From Anaerolineales bacterium (lineage in GTDB: Bacteria > Chloroflexota > Anaerolineae > Anaerolineales > UBA4823), in contig JAOAHK010000028.1 of NCBI GenBank assembly GCA_026415275.1, positions 1 to 13,289 of the forward strand: a stretch of 13,289 nucleotides of DNA. Reading direction: 5' to 3'. Positions 5,908 to 13,289 of this stretch are shown here, piece by piece. Below the pieces are notes generated by a model. It saw only the letters and a program-made list of their open reading frames with translations, did not search any database and was not told the DNA's origin. Position 1 is the stretch's first letter. Each line of letters begins with the position of its first letter. Both the position numbers and the translations under genes were made by a program.

Positions 5908-8514
5908 TTAGATTAGTCTCACCACTGACCCTTGCGGTGTTTTCTCCACTTCCAAGCGATTGGGAAAGGCGTCTTTCATCTCATCGAGATGGGAGATAAT
6001 CAAGATTTTGGCAAATTGGCCGCGCACGCGGTTGATCGCTTCGATCAGTTGTTGACGGCCTTGAGCATCTTGCGAGCCAAAGCCTTCATCGATCACTAAG
6101 GTCTGCAAGCGGGCGCCGGCGCGATGGGCGAGCAGCTCGGAGATCGCCAGGCGGATGGCAAAGTTGATCCGAAAGGCTTCGCCGCCGGAGAAGAGTTCGT
6201 AATCGCGGCAGCCATTGGCATCGCTAATTTGGATTTCCAACGTTTCGCGCAAGTCCTGACGGCGTGTGTCTTTATACCTCGCCTGAGTATTGAAGCGCAA
6301 GCTCATGTTGCCATCGCTGAGGCGGTAGAGAATTTGGTTGGCGCGTTCTTCGATTTGCGGCAGAGCTTGCTCGATGAGCAGGGCAGGGACACCATCTTTC
6401 CCAAAGGCGCGCTCAAGGATTTTGTAGCGCGAGACCAGAGTGGCTTTATCGGTGCGCTCGGCTTGTAGTTTTTGGGCGCGCTTTTTCAGGTCTTTGAGCA
6501 CATCAACCAATTGACGGGCAGCGCCAAGTTGACGATTCATTTCGCTTTCGGCGTCTTCGAGGCGTTTGAGTTCAATCTCAGCAGATGGTAGGTCAGGGGC
6601 TTGCCTTTGCGCCTGTTCCACAATGACTTGCGCAGAATGCCATGCTTGCCGCAGGTTTTCCTGCTGCTCTTGCAGGCTTTGCCGTTGCTTTTCCAGTTCT
6701 TGGATTTCACGGGTCAAAGGTGGAACGACTGCCTGCGCCTGCAGTAAGGTTTGATATTCTTCAACCACCGGACGCAATTCGCTTTCCATTTGACGCGCTT
6801 GCTCATGAGCCTGACGGTCATAGCCAAGGGCTTCGATCTGCGCTTCGATTTCTCCAATCTTTTCACGGACAGTGGGCAAGAAGGAATCCTGCTGGAGTTG
6901 CTCTTGAACCGCTTTGAAGCGCGGTGCGCCGTTCTGTCCCCAATCTTTGAGGATTTCCTCTTCGTTGTTCAGCTTAGCCATCGATTTTTCGCGTTCCCCT
7001 TCGAGTTGACGGAGAGATTTCTCAATCTGCGTGCGTAATCGGCTTTGTTCTTGCAGGGCAGAAGCCATCTCTTCCCATTGCGTAATTTGAGCCTGATTGG
7101 CAAGATATTGATCTTTGCGCGCTTTTCCCTCTTCTTCGAGGTTTTGCACTAAATGGTAACGGTCATCTGGGGAGAGCGGCTGTCCGCACAGGGGACAGGT
7201 TGCCGCGCTGCTTTCTGTCTGTAGGGTGTCAATGCGGTTGCGCAGTTTTCTCATCTCCTCCATCAGATGTTTGTTCTGTCCTTTCAGGTCATTGATCTGT
7301 CGGTGCAGATTTTGTATTTCCTGCTCTGCTTGAAGGCAAAGGGCAAGTTCAGCCTCTTTCTCCTGATGTTGCGCTTGAATGCGAGCAATTTCCGCTTGTA
7401 AGGAGAGAATGTTCTGCTGGGCGGTTTCGGCGCGCTTTCCCTTTTCTTCGAGATTGCTCCTTTCCTGCTCTAGGCGAGCGCGTTCGGCGCTGAGTTCTGC
7501 TTGCAAAGACTGAAGCTTTTTTTCGAAATCAGAGAAGTTCAGCAATGTGCGTTCAAAGGCTTCGAGTTGGGTTTTGAGATTTTGATAATGCTGATGGGTT
7601 GCCTCGATTTGTGCTGCGCGGCTGAGTAATTCTTGATAACTTGCCAATTCCACTTTGCGCTCGGATAGTCTCTGGTCAAGCTCTTGAGCGTTCTTCTCAA
7701 CAACTTCGACTTGTTTGCTCAGTTCTTCTAAACTGCGTTTTTGTTCCTCAAGGGCGGCGATCTGCTGACGATAGAGGGTAACGCGTTCGGCTTGTTCCTT
7801 GCGCTGTTGTTGAACGGTGGCTAGTTCGCTTTCGATTTGTTTGAGCCGCGCGCGCCGCATCTCCTCCTCGCTGAGTTCCCGGGCGATCTCTGCCAGGGTC
7901 TGGTCGATCAGCTCAATTTGGTTTTCCACTTGTTTGCGTCGGTCGATGGCGCGTTGCTTGTATTCCTCCCAGATTTCCAAGCCCAAGATGCTGCTCAGGA
8001 TTTTCTTGCGGTTGGTAGGGGTTTGGGTGGTGAATTGATCCGCTTTGCCTTGCAAGAAGAAGGAGGCATTTGTGAAGGTCTCGTAGTCAAGGCGCAAGAT
8101 TTTCTCGATCTGAGCTTGCGTTTCGCGCGCGGTGCGTTCGGTGAGACTGCGCCAGCGAATACTGGAAAGGTGATCCTTGTCAAACGGGTCAGGGACGGTC
8201 TCAGGCTGGGCAACTTGAAATTCTAAGCGAGTGGTGGCGTTCCTTGGGCGCGTGCGTTGGATGCGGTATAGATTGTTTTCATATTCAAAAATCAAAACGA
8301 CTTCGGCGGCCTTGACTTCGGGATGTGTATGGATGATTGTGTCATCCGTCTTGCGAGCAATGCCAAAGATCGCCCACGTGATGGCATCGAAGATGCTCGA
8401 TTTTCCCGCTCCGTTGGCGCCGGAGATACAGGCGACATCGATGAGCGTGAAGTCAATTTCGGTCGGTTGATGGTAGGAAAGAAAACCGCGTAAGGACAGA
8501 AGCACCGGAATCAT
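5908..8514 (-). CDS. sbcC: Exonuclease subunit SbcC (Rad50-type SMC-like ATPase)
   Basis: This ATPase pairs with SbcD to open and trim DNA hairpins, palindromes and protein-blocked ends. The 868-residue protein has the full Rad50 plan. An N-terminal lobe carries Walker A GANGAGKSS (32-40) and the Q-loop FFLQGKADQF (152-161). A long coiled coil (about 185-435) leads to a zinc hook CPLC (440-443), and a returning coiled coil spans about 452-690. The C-terminal lobe has signature FSGGE (775-779), Walker B LVIDE (806-810) with the GFGSQD D-loop, and switch histidine 842. It is shorter than E. coli SbcC (1048) and closer to archaeal Rad50 in size, so the coiled-coil arms are short. The ATG overlaps the sbcD stop as ATGA, with GAGGGTGA as ribosome site, so the two subunits are probably made in coupled amounts. 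Confidence 0.96.
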   Translation of the reverse strand: MIPVLLSLRGFLSYHQPTEIDFTLIDVACISGANGAGKSSIFDAITWAIFGIARKTDDTIIHTHPEVKAAEVVLIFEYENNLYRIQRTRPRNATTRLEFQVAQPETVPDPFDKDHLSSIRWRSLTERTARETQAQIEKILRLDYETFTNASFFLQGKADQFTTQTPTNRKKILSSILGLEIWEEYKQRAIDRRKQVENQIELIDQTLAEIARELSEEEMRRARLKQIESELATVQQQRKEQAERVTLYRQQIAALEEQKRSLEELSKQVEVVEKNAQELDQRLSERKVELASYQELLSRAAQIEATHQHYQNLKTQLEAFERTLLNFSDFEKKLQSLQAELSAERARLEQERSNLEEKGKRAETAQQNILSLQAEIARIQAQHQEKEAELALCLQAEQEIQNLHRQINDLKGQNKHLMEEMRKLRNRIDTLQTESSAATCPLCGQPLSPDDRYHLVQNLEEEGKARKDQYLANQAQITQWEEMASALQEQSRLRTQIEKSLRQLEGEREKSMAKLNNEEEILKDWGQNGAPRFKAVQEQLQQDSFLPTVREKIGEIEAQIEALGYDRQAHEQARQMESELRPVVEEYQTLLQAQAVVPPLTREIQELEKQRQSLQEQQENLRQAWHSAQVIVEQAQRQAPDLPSAEIELKRLEDAESEMNRQLGAARQLVDVLKDLKKRAQKLQAERTDKATLVSRYKILERAFGKDGVPALLIEQALPQIEERANQILYRLSDGNMSLRFNTQARYKDTRRQDLRETLEIQISDANGCRDYELFSGGEAFRINFAIRLAISELLAHRAGARLQTLVIDEGFGSQDAQGRQQLIEAINRVRGQFAKILIISHLDEMKDAFPNRLEVEKTPQGSVVRLI

Positions 8515-9749
8515 GAGTCACCCTCTATTCTTCCCGTGAAAATGTCTTCAGCTAGGGAGAGCAAGTCATCGATCTCCTCAGGATGGTTGTGAGTTGCTTG
8601 GAGATAAAGTTCGAGTAATTCCTTCGGAGTCAGGTTGCTGATCAAAAGATTATCCGGCAAGCGAGCACGGCTGTTGAGCAGCGGGCGACGGACGAGGTGA
8701 AACTCGAACGTATTTGCCATCTTCTGGCGGATGGCTTGCTCGTCGATCACCAAACTCATTTCAGCGGGATATTCAATGAGCAAACGCACAATAGCATCTC
8801 GTAGCTGCTCAGGGGGTGGAAGCTTGGATTGAATGGTTTCCATAGCAGTTGCTGAATTCTCTAGACAGCAGCGCAAGTCAATAAAGGGACGCACGTTGGA
8901 GAGCTTTCGCCAGTGCACGGCCGTTTTGCCGCGCTCGATTTCAGCGAGAACAAAGTATTTGTCGTCTTTTGCTTCCCCGAAATCCACGCGCTCGATCGAA
9001 CCAGGGTAAACGATCGGTGGATGACGATCCCGATTTAAGTCTTGGGCTAGATGGATATGGCCCAAAGCGACATAGTCCAGTCGCCGATCGCGCAATAAAC
9101 TGATGTTCAAAACCAAATCGTTACCCAGCATCATCGAGCGCTCCGCTCCATATTTTGCCCCCTCTACCGTAGCATGGGCAGTGAAAATCGTCGGCAAGTT
9201 GGGGTCGAGTTGTTCGAACCAATCTTCAAAGACTGAGCGCAGACGCAAGTCAATGGCTTCGTCGATTTTCTTCAAGTCTGCCAAGCTCAAGTTCAAGGCT
9301 GAAATCAACCGAGATCGCGAGAGCCAAGGTAAAGCCATAACTTGAAGCGGGATATTCTCCAAATCCTTGGGCAGGAGCAATTTTGGTTGATCGATGACGT
9401 GAATGTAGGGCACTTCCAACGTTTGAAAAGCATCCAGGGCGTGAGCACGGCCGATAGCGGGGGTCATATCGTGATTGCCCACCAGTAAGAGGGTTGGAAT
9501 ATTGGCGCGGGAGAGACGCATCATCCGCCTGCCCCATTCGCGCTGGAAGGTGGGCGAGGGATTGCGGTCCTTGAAGGCATCCCCGGCAAACAACACTAGA
9601 TCGACTTGCTCTTCGATGGCGGTGTTTACAATTTCATCCAGAGAGCGAAGAAAGTCTAAAACCCGCAGCGGCAAATTGGTTTGCGGGTCGTGACGCCCAA
9701 AGTTTGCCAAGTCGATGTGCGCATCGGCAAAATGCAAAATTTTGACCAT
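8511..9749 (-). CDS. sbcD: Exonuclease subunit SbcD (Mre11-type phosphoesterase)
   Basis: This is the manganese-dependent nuclease subunit of the SbcCD complex. The 412-residue protein carries the metallophosphoesterase motifs in order: HFADAH (6-11, metal ligands D9 and H11), AGD (55-57), GNHD (91-94, catalytic H93), FTAH (189-192) and GHIH (230-233). The C-terminal part (about 285-400) corresponds to the capping and SbcC-binding region. The frame is open for 38 more codons upstream, to 9863, but those bases encode the end of RNase Z in another frame. The ATG at 9749 lies one base after the rnz stop, has AGGGGA before it and gives the usual MxKILHxAD family start, so I use it. Length matches E. 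coli SbcD (400). Confidence 0.95.
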   Translation of the reverse strand: MVKILHFADAHIDLANFGRHDPQTNLPLRVLDFLRSLDEIVNTAIEEQVDLVLFAGDAFKDRNPSPTFQREWGRRMMRLSRANIPTLLLVGNHDMTPAIGRAHALDAFQTLEVPYIHVIDQPKLLLPKDLENIPLQVMALPWLSRSRLISALNLSLADLKKIDEAIDLRLRSVFEDWFEQLDPNLPTIFTAHATVEGAKYGAERSMMLGNDLVLNISLLRDRRLDYVALGHIHLAQDLNRDRHPPIVYPGSIERVDFGEAKDDKYFVLAEIERGKTAVHWRKLSNVRPFIDLRCCLENSATAMETIQSKLPPPEQLRDAIVRLLIEYPAEMSLVIDEQAIRQKMANTFEFHLVRRPLLNSRARLPDNLLISNLTPKELLELYLQATHNHPEEIDDLLSLAEDIFTGRIEGDS

Positions 9750-9750
9750 G

Positions 9751-10737
9751 TTATTCTTCCCCTTGTGGCTCAGAGTCAAAAGGCAGCGGATTTTTGAGCA
9801 AATTTTGTCGTTTGATCGAATTTCCGTGGCGGATTTGAAACCAATCGAAATCGCGCGCCACAACGGTATTGGGAAAGATACCTAAAGCTTCCTGAAGCAC
9901 GTCTCTTTCGCGATAGCGCCGCGAGATGTGGGTCAGGATGAGGTGAGCGGCGTTCACTTCGGCGGCCAGTTGTGCGGCTTGAGCTGCTGTCAGATGAGCA
10001 AATTGCCCTGCCATCTCCACCTCTGATTCGAGGTAGGTGGCTTCGATAATCAAGGCATCTGTTTCTCGACAGACTTCATAGAGATTATCCGTGCGCCCAA
10101 CGTCGCCGATGTGAATGAGACGCGTGCCACGTTTCTCTTCCCCTAACACCTGATCGGGGTGGATGACTCGGCCATCTTCCAGAGTGATACTTTTGCCTTG
10201 CACCAATTCCCGCCGCCAAGGTCCAGGGGGGATGCCCAGCGCCTCAGCTTTTTCATTAAGAAAGGGGCGGCGAGGTTTTTCCTCAAAAAGATAGCCAAAA
10301 CAATCTGCACCGCGATGTTGGGTTGGCACGGCTGTAATGGTAAAAGTATCGGTTTCAAAGAAGACGCCAGCGTCAATCGGGATCAAGTTCAGTTCCATTG
10401 GCGGGCGGTTGCCGCGCAAGACAACACCAAACAACAAATCGTACACCCGTTCTAAAGCGGCCTTGCCGCCATAGATTTCAAGGTATTCGATCGTCTCCCA
10501 GCGCATAAAGGTTGAAAGCAAGCCAGCCAAGCCGAGGATGTGGTCAAGGTGGCTATGGGTGATCAGGATGCGATTTAAGCGCTTGAAACCTAAGCCGGAG
10601 ATTAAGATTTGTCTTTGCGTTCCTTCGCCACAATCCACTAAAAAGCGATATTCATCGTGAATGACCACCTGCGAGGACAAACCGCGGTGAATGGATGGCG
10701 CCGAAGCTGAAGTGCCCAGAAAGACAATTTCAAACAA
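9751..10737 (-). CDS. rnz: Ribonuclease Z (tRNA 3' endonuclease)
   Basis: RNase Z removes the 3' trailer from tRNA precursors lacking an encoded CCA. The 328-residue protein is a metallo-beta-lactamase fold with the family N-terminus (FLGTSASAPS, 6-15) and the zinc motif HSHLDH (61-66). Further ligands are H141, D212 in HIGD and H270 in LTHISRRY, with the AHLT motif at 247-250. The GIPPGP stretch (168-173) is the GxP part of the flexible arm that grips tRNA, present in bacterial RNase Z and absent from most other beta-lactamase fold hydrolases. The start codon is TTG at 10737, supported by AAAGGA about seven bases upstream and by the position of the conserved N-terminus; no ATG is nearby in frame. 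The final codons hold the ribosome site of sbcD. The last 25 residues are a charged tail beyond the core fold. Confidence 0.94.
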   Translation of the reverse strand: MFEIVFLGTSASAPSIHRGLSSQVVIHDEYRFLVDCGEGTQRQILISGLGFKRLNRILITHSHLDHILGLAGLLSTFMRWETIEYLEIYGGKAALERVYDLLFGVVLRGNRPPMELNLIPIDAGVFFETDTFTITAVPTQHRGADCFGYLFEEKPRRPFLNEKAEALGIPPGPWRRELVQGKSITLEDGRVIHPDQVLGEEKRGTRLIHIGDVGRTDNLYEVCRETDALIIEATYLESEVEMAGQFAHLTAAQAAQLAAEVNAAHLILTHISRRYRERDVLQEALGIFPNTVVARDFDWFQIRHGNSIKRQNLLKNPLPFDSEPQGEE

Positions 10738-10790
10738 CGGTTATTCCTTTGGTGAGAAGTTGAGATTATTGTACCTTAAAGTGCTAGGAG

Positions 10791-10833
10791 ATTGGCTCTG
10801 CATACCTTTGCTCCCTCTGGCAAGCAGAGCAAT
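10791..10833. repeat. Inverted repeat between the TPR gene and rnz
   Basis: ATTGGCTCTGC at 10791-10801 pairs with GCAGAGCAAT at 10824-10833, giving ten pairs with one bulged base around a 22-base centre that itself can pair TTGC with GCAA. No T run follows on either strand, so this is not a standard intrinsic terminator. It lies just after the TPR gene stop and could act as an mRNA 3' end or processing signal. A TACAAT at 10773-10768 on the minus strand might be a -10 for rnz, but it has no good -35. Confidence 0.4.
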
Positions 10834-10843
10834 CAGATGCCAA

Positions 10844-12031
10844 TTATGGAACGCGCTTTAGGGAGAGGATTAGTGCGGGTTTATTAATCTGACCGACCAA
10901 CGCCATCCAATCGCCCAAGCGATCTACTTGAAAGCGTTCACCGAAATCCCCAAAGTAGTCTGGCACGCGCACCATGCCATCTTCAACACGGTACGAGGAA
11001 ATTTTCCGTCCCCCAGCCCACAATTCCCCGCTGGCAGTGAAAAGATAAACATCATCGGGTGAGCTTTCGCCGCCGCGCTGTTGGGCAATGCGCGTGTGAT
11101 GGTCTAGGGGAAAAGGCTGCCAGCGACCAACAATTTCGCTGGTAAGATCGTAGCGGCGATTTTCTCCTATAATTTTACGATAGATGAGACCTTCCACCCA
11201 TTGTTCCCCAGCAAAAGTGTTTAATTGGACATTGAGGACAACCTGATCCGGTTGGTATTGCACCACACGCACCCGAAAACAAGTGGACGCCGCTCCGCTT
11301 TCTTTCGGTTCAACACACAACGCCAAGGTTTGGTCATCTTCGTAGCGATATTGACCGCGCAGATAGCCAAACCAAAAAATTCCATCGGAAAGCAGGACTA
11401 AATCACCGATGTAAACCCCCTGTGGCAAAGGACGCTGAAAATCGAACTGCCAATAACCGTTTGAGAGCCCACTCGGCAAACGTTGCCCCCCATCCAAGAA
11501 GGAGAACATAGGCAAATCCAAGCCACCAACCCACTGATCCCAGATCGGTTGCCAAAACGATGTGCTTACCAGCAAAGCAATTAGGCATAGAACACTGACG
11601 ATAAGAAAACCCATTAGGCTGAGCCAGAGCCATGTTCGCACAGAATGGCGTTGAAGCGGTTGGGCAGCTTGTTGCGCTACAGGGAGAGGACGAGCTGAGC
11701 TCCGGGAGGAATGGGCAGATTGGAGAGAGCTTACAGTTCTAACCACCTGAGGGAGAACCTGAACCGGTTGAGTGGAGCTCGGTGAAGAACTCCGCTGCGC
11801 TTCTAGGGATTCGAACTCTGCTCGCGCTGGAGCATAGCCGGGCTGATAACGCAAGGCACGCACGAGGCATTCGCGTTTCCTTATTGGATCGTTTTGGGTT
11901 TTAGACAACCAATACCAAGCTTCTGCGTTGCGCGGTTGTTGTTCAAGGAGACGACCTAGTAAGCGAACCGCGCTGCGGTTATCCCCTTTTTGGATCAATG
12001 CAATTGCATTTTGCAGAATGTCATCCACCAC
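10844..12031 (-). CDS. TPR-containing single-span membrane protein of unknown function
   Basis: I do not recognise a named family for this 395-residue protein. Residues 3-75 read as two tetratricopeptide helical pairs: AIALIQKGDNRSAVRLLGRL and NAEAWYWLSK, then RECLVRALRYQPGYAPA. A linker rich in Ser, Gln and Pro spans about 78-130, one transmembrane helix lies at 134-157, and an extracytoplasmic domain with many aromatic and beta-prone segments runs from about 165 to 395. Two cysteines (238 and 251) in that domain could form a disulfide. The topology suggests an inside TPR scaffold coupled to an outside domain. The start is GTG (12031, or the next GTG at 12028) with no ribosome site, so the exact N-terminus is uncertain. 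It follows the polytopic membrane gene by 33 bases and probably shares its transcript. Confidence 0.75.
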   Translation of the reverse strand: MVDDILQNAIALIQKGDNRSAVRLLGRLLEQQPRNAEAWYWLSKTQNDPIRKRECLVRALRYQPGYAPARAEFESLEAQRSSSPSSTQPVQVLPQVVRTVSSLQSAHSSRSSARPLPVAQQAAQPLQRHSVRTWLWLSLMGFLIVSVLCLIALLVSTSFWQPIWDQWVGGLDLPMFSFLDGGQRLPSGLSNGYWQFDFQRPLPQGVYIGDLVLLSDGIFWFGYLRGQYRYEDDQTLALCVEPKESGAASTCFRVRVVQYQPDQVVLNVQLNTFAGEQWVEGLIYRKIIGENRRYDLTSEIVGRWQPFPLDHHTRIAQQRGGESSPDDVYLFTASGELWAGGRKISSYRVEDGMVRVPDYFGDFGERFQVDRLGDWMALVGQINKPALILSLKRVP

Positions 12032-12063
12032 TACGCTAACATTCGGCGCAGGTTTGTTGACAT

Positions 12064-13110
12064 CTATAACGAACTCAACTCGACCGCTCCAGAGGGGGGC
12101 TCAAGCTCTTGGGGTGGTTTCTTTTCCAATCCCACCATCTGACGATATGCCAAAGTCCATACAGTCTCAGAGAAGACAAGAAACACACCACCTACGACCG
12201 AAGCGATGAGCGTAATGATGATCGCAAATGCGACTCCGACCAAAAGAAAGAATGGCCAAAAATTGCTCATACCCGCCCCAACCAACATAACCACAAAGAC
12301 ACCCGCAAGAATCGCAATGGGAATGCCTATCACAATTCCTACAACCAAACTAATGCCAAAGAGGATTAAGGCAAAGAGAATGCTTGGCGCCAAATTTTTC
12401 CAAAAAACTTGCCAACCGCGTCCCAAACTCGCCACAACCCCATAACCTTCTAAAGCAATGGCACGGCTACCAAACACAGTAAAGATTGTCACGAACAATT
12501 GGATAATAAGGCTGACACACAACAAAACACAAAAACCTACCACTGCGGCAGGCACGATCGCCAAAAGTTGTTGAAGGATTTCGCTTGAGGGTTCAAGGCC
12601 GCGCAAGACACCGCTTTGCCATAGGTTATAAAAGAGGACGAGGATAACGCCAAGAAACCCTAATCCAATCACTAAAAGCGGAAGGTTCAAGAGAAATTCC
12701 AATGCAAAGAGTGGTCGGAACGAAGATTTGCCTTCCTCCCAGGCTTGGCGGAAATTTAATTCATCGCCGTCCTCGATGCGATTCACCGAGCGCACCAAAG
12801 CCCCGCGCGCAAATGCACCGATTGCAATGGCAATAATCGTGAGAAGAAGAACGAACACGACCAAGCCGATGATCAAGCCCCAAAAAGCCGGACTGTTGAC
12901 AAATTGTTCAACCTGGCGCAAGAACTCAGGAGAAATTGGAAATTCTCCATTCCCTTCACCACCTTGAGAAAAATTACTGCCAAAATTAAAATTACCACCC
13001 CCGCCGCCACCCTGACCGCGACACAAGGCAATCGCGATGCCGAACACCCACAGGAATTTATACTTCCAAGTAATTTGCCACGCCCGCCGTAAAATCTGAC
13101 CGTATTCCAT
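12064..13110 (-). CDS. Polytopic membrane protein with Gly/Asn-rich loop, function unknown
   Basis: This 348-residue protein begins MEYGQILRRAWQITWKYKFLW, with one helix at about 16-30, then a loop rich in Gly, Asn, Ser and Phe (31-57, including a run of six Gly). Further hydrophobic segments lie at about 77-100, 134-160, 182-212, 240-262, 264-282 and 285-313. A conserved-looking segment, RAIALEGYGVVASLGRGW (216-233), precedes a helix pair. It resembles the membrane domains of GDPD-associated or DUF975-like proteins, which have repeated amphipathic GW-type motifs, but I cannot assign a family. The frame extends to an ATG at 13143, but GAGGTGA lies five bases before the ATG at 13110, so I choose that start. 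No enzyme motif is visible. The tail from about 328 is hydrophilic and cytoplasmic-looking. Confidence 0.75.
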   Translation of the reverse strand: MEYGQILRRAWQITWKYKFLWVFGIAIALCRGQGGGGGGNFNFGSNFSQGGEGNGEFPISPEFLRQVEQFVNSPAFWGLIIGLVVFVLLLTIIAIAIGAFARGALVRSVNRIEDGDELNFRQAWEEGKSSFRPLFALEFLLNLPLLVIGLGFLGVILVLFYNLWQSGVLRGLEPSSEILQQLLAIVPAAVVGFCVLLCVSLIIQLFVTIFTVFGSRAIALEGYGVVASLGRGWQVFWKNLAPSILFALILFGISLVVGIVIGIPIAILAGVFVVMLVGAGMSNFWPFFLLVGVAFAIIITLIASVVGGVFLVFSETVWTLAYRQMVGLEKKPPQELEPPSGAVELSSL

Positions 13111-13189
13111 CTTCACCTCGCTTTCTAATCCACTTTTAGCCATTCGCTATCGTTCGGTAATGCCTACTCTAACTTCCTGCCATCACCCT

Positions 13190-13270
13190 AGCCCTTCCCT
13201 TTTGGAGAGTGAAGGAGCGTTTCCTGCCTGCATTCCCCTCTCACTCTGGAAAAGGGGCAAAGGGGGAGGG
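13190..13270. repeat. Palindromic intergenic element at the contig end
   Basis: CCTTTTGGAGAGTGA (13198-13212) and the reverse complement of TCACTCTGGAAAAGG (13241-13255) match at 13 of 15 bases, separated by 28 bases. Flanking AGCCCTTC (13190-13197) faces a GGGGGAGGG stretch (13262-13270) that extends the pairing. Long G/C-rich palindromes of this CCCTTTT...GAGAGTGA style are familiar as dispersed intergenic repeats in bacterial genomes, which may also explain why assembly stopped here. It lies upstream of the polytopic membrane gene. No promoter is evident between 13111 and 13189. Confidence 0.55.
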
Positions 13271-13289
13271 CTGTCTCTTATACACATCT
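13271..13289 (+). other. Nextera transposon mosaic-end adapter (artefact)
   Basis: The last 19 bases are CTGTCTCTTATACACATCT, an exact match to the engineered Tn5 mosaic end used in tagmentation libraries. The natural IS50 outer and inner ends differ from it at several bases, so this is untrimmed adapter rather than a genomic transposon end. The genome sequence should be taken to end at 13270. Confidence 0.97.

Noticed and set aside
9750..9863. N-terminal extension of SbcD by 38 residues
   Set aside because: These codons overlap the RNase Z C-terminus in another frame, and the family start (MVKILHFAD) with a ribosome site is at 9749.
5430..10737. SbcCD cluster as a novel defence system
   Set aside because: All motifs are those of ordinary housekeeping SbcC, SbcD and RNase Z, and no defence-type effector, integrase or phage gene is adjacent.
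13271..13289. Possible Tn5/IS50-type transposon end
   Set aside because: The sequence is the engineered mosaic end, which differs from both natural IS50 ends; it sits at the contig terminus as expected of adapter.

Overview
The window is a metagenome-style contig in which all ten recognisable genes lie on the minus strand, so transcription runs from high to low coordinates. Gene content and style fit an Anaerolineae-like member of the Chloroflexota: an NrfHA nitrite reductase of the NapC type, a Rad50-sized SbcC, an RNase Z with the bacterial GxP arm, large two-module FtsX permeases and palindromic intergenic repeats. This placement is an inference, since no 16S rRNA or ribosomal protein gene is present. 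The window ends in a 19-base Nextera transposon mosaic end (13271-13289), which is library adapter, not genome.

In transcriptional order, the first block (13110 to 5430) has six genes. They are a Gly-rich polytopic membrane protein of unknown function, a TPR protein with one membrane span, ribonuclease Z (rnz), the SbcD and SbcC subunits of the Mre11/Rad50-type nuclease, and a small DoxX/DUF417-like membrane protein. From rnz to the DoxX-like gene the packing is very tight: a 1-base gap, a 4-base ATGA overlap and a 10-base gap. These four are almost certainly one transcript. Whether the two membrane genes upstream belong to it is less clear, because a 106-base gap with an inverted repeat lies before rnz.

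A gap of about 420 bases (5008-5429) follows. It holds a two-copy intergenic repeat and a promoter with an extended -10. Downstream is an ABC exporter of the MacB/LolCDE type: an ATPase, then a permease with two FtsX modules, 10 bases apart.

The last block is nrfH-nrfA, for respiratory reduction of nitrite to ammonium. NrfH is a membrane tetraheme quinol oxidase. NrfA is the pentaheme enzyme with the catalytic CxxCK heme site and calcium ligands, and it is cut by the contig edge inside its fifth heme motif. Upstream of nrfH is a CRP/FNR-family palindrome centred exactly 41.5 bases before the start site predicted from a perfect TATAAT box, the classical arrangement of a class II activated promoter. 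It is the best regulatory signal in the window.

I found no defence island, CRISPR array, phage, insertion sequence, tRNA or rRNA, and no convincing new multi-gene system. The least understood genes are the two membrane proteins at 10844-13110.
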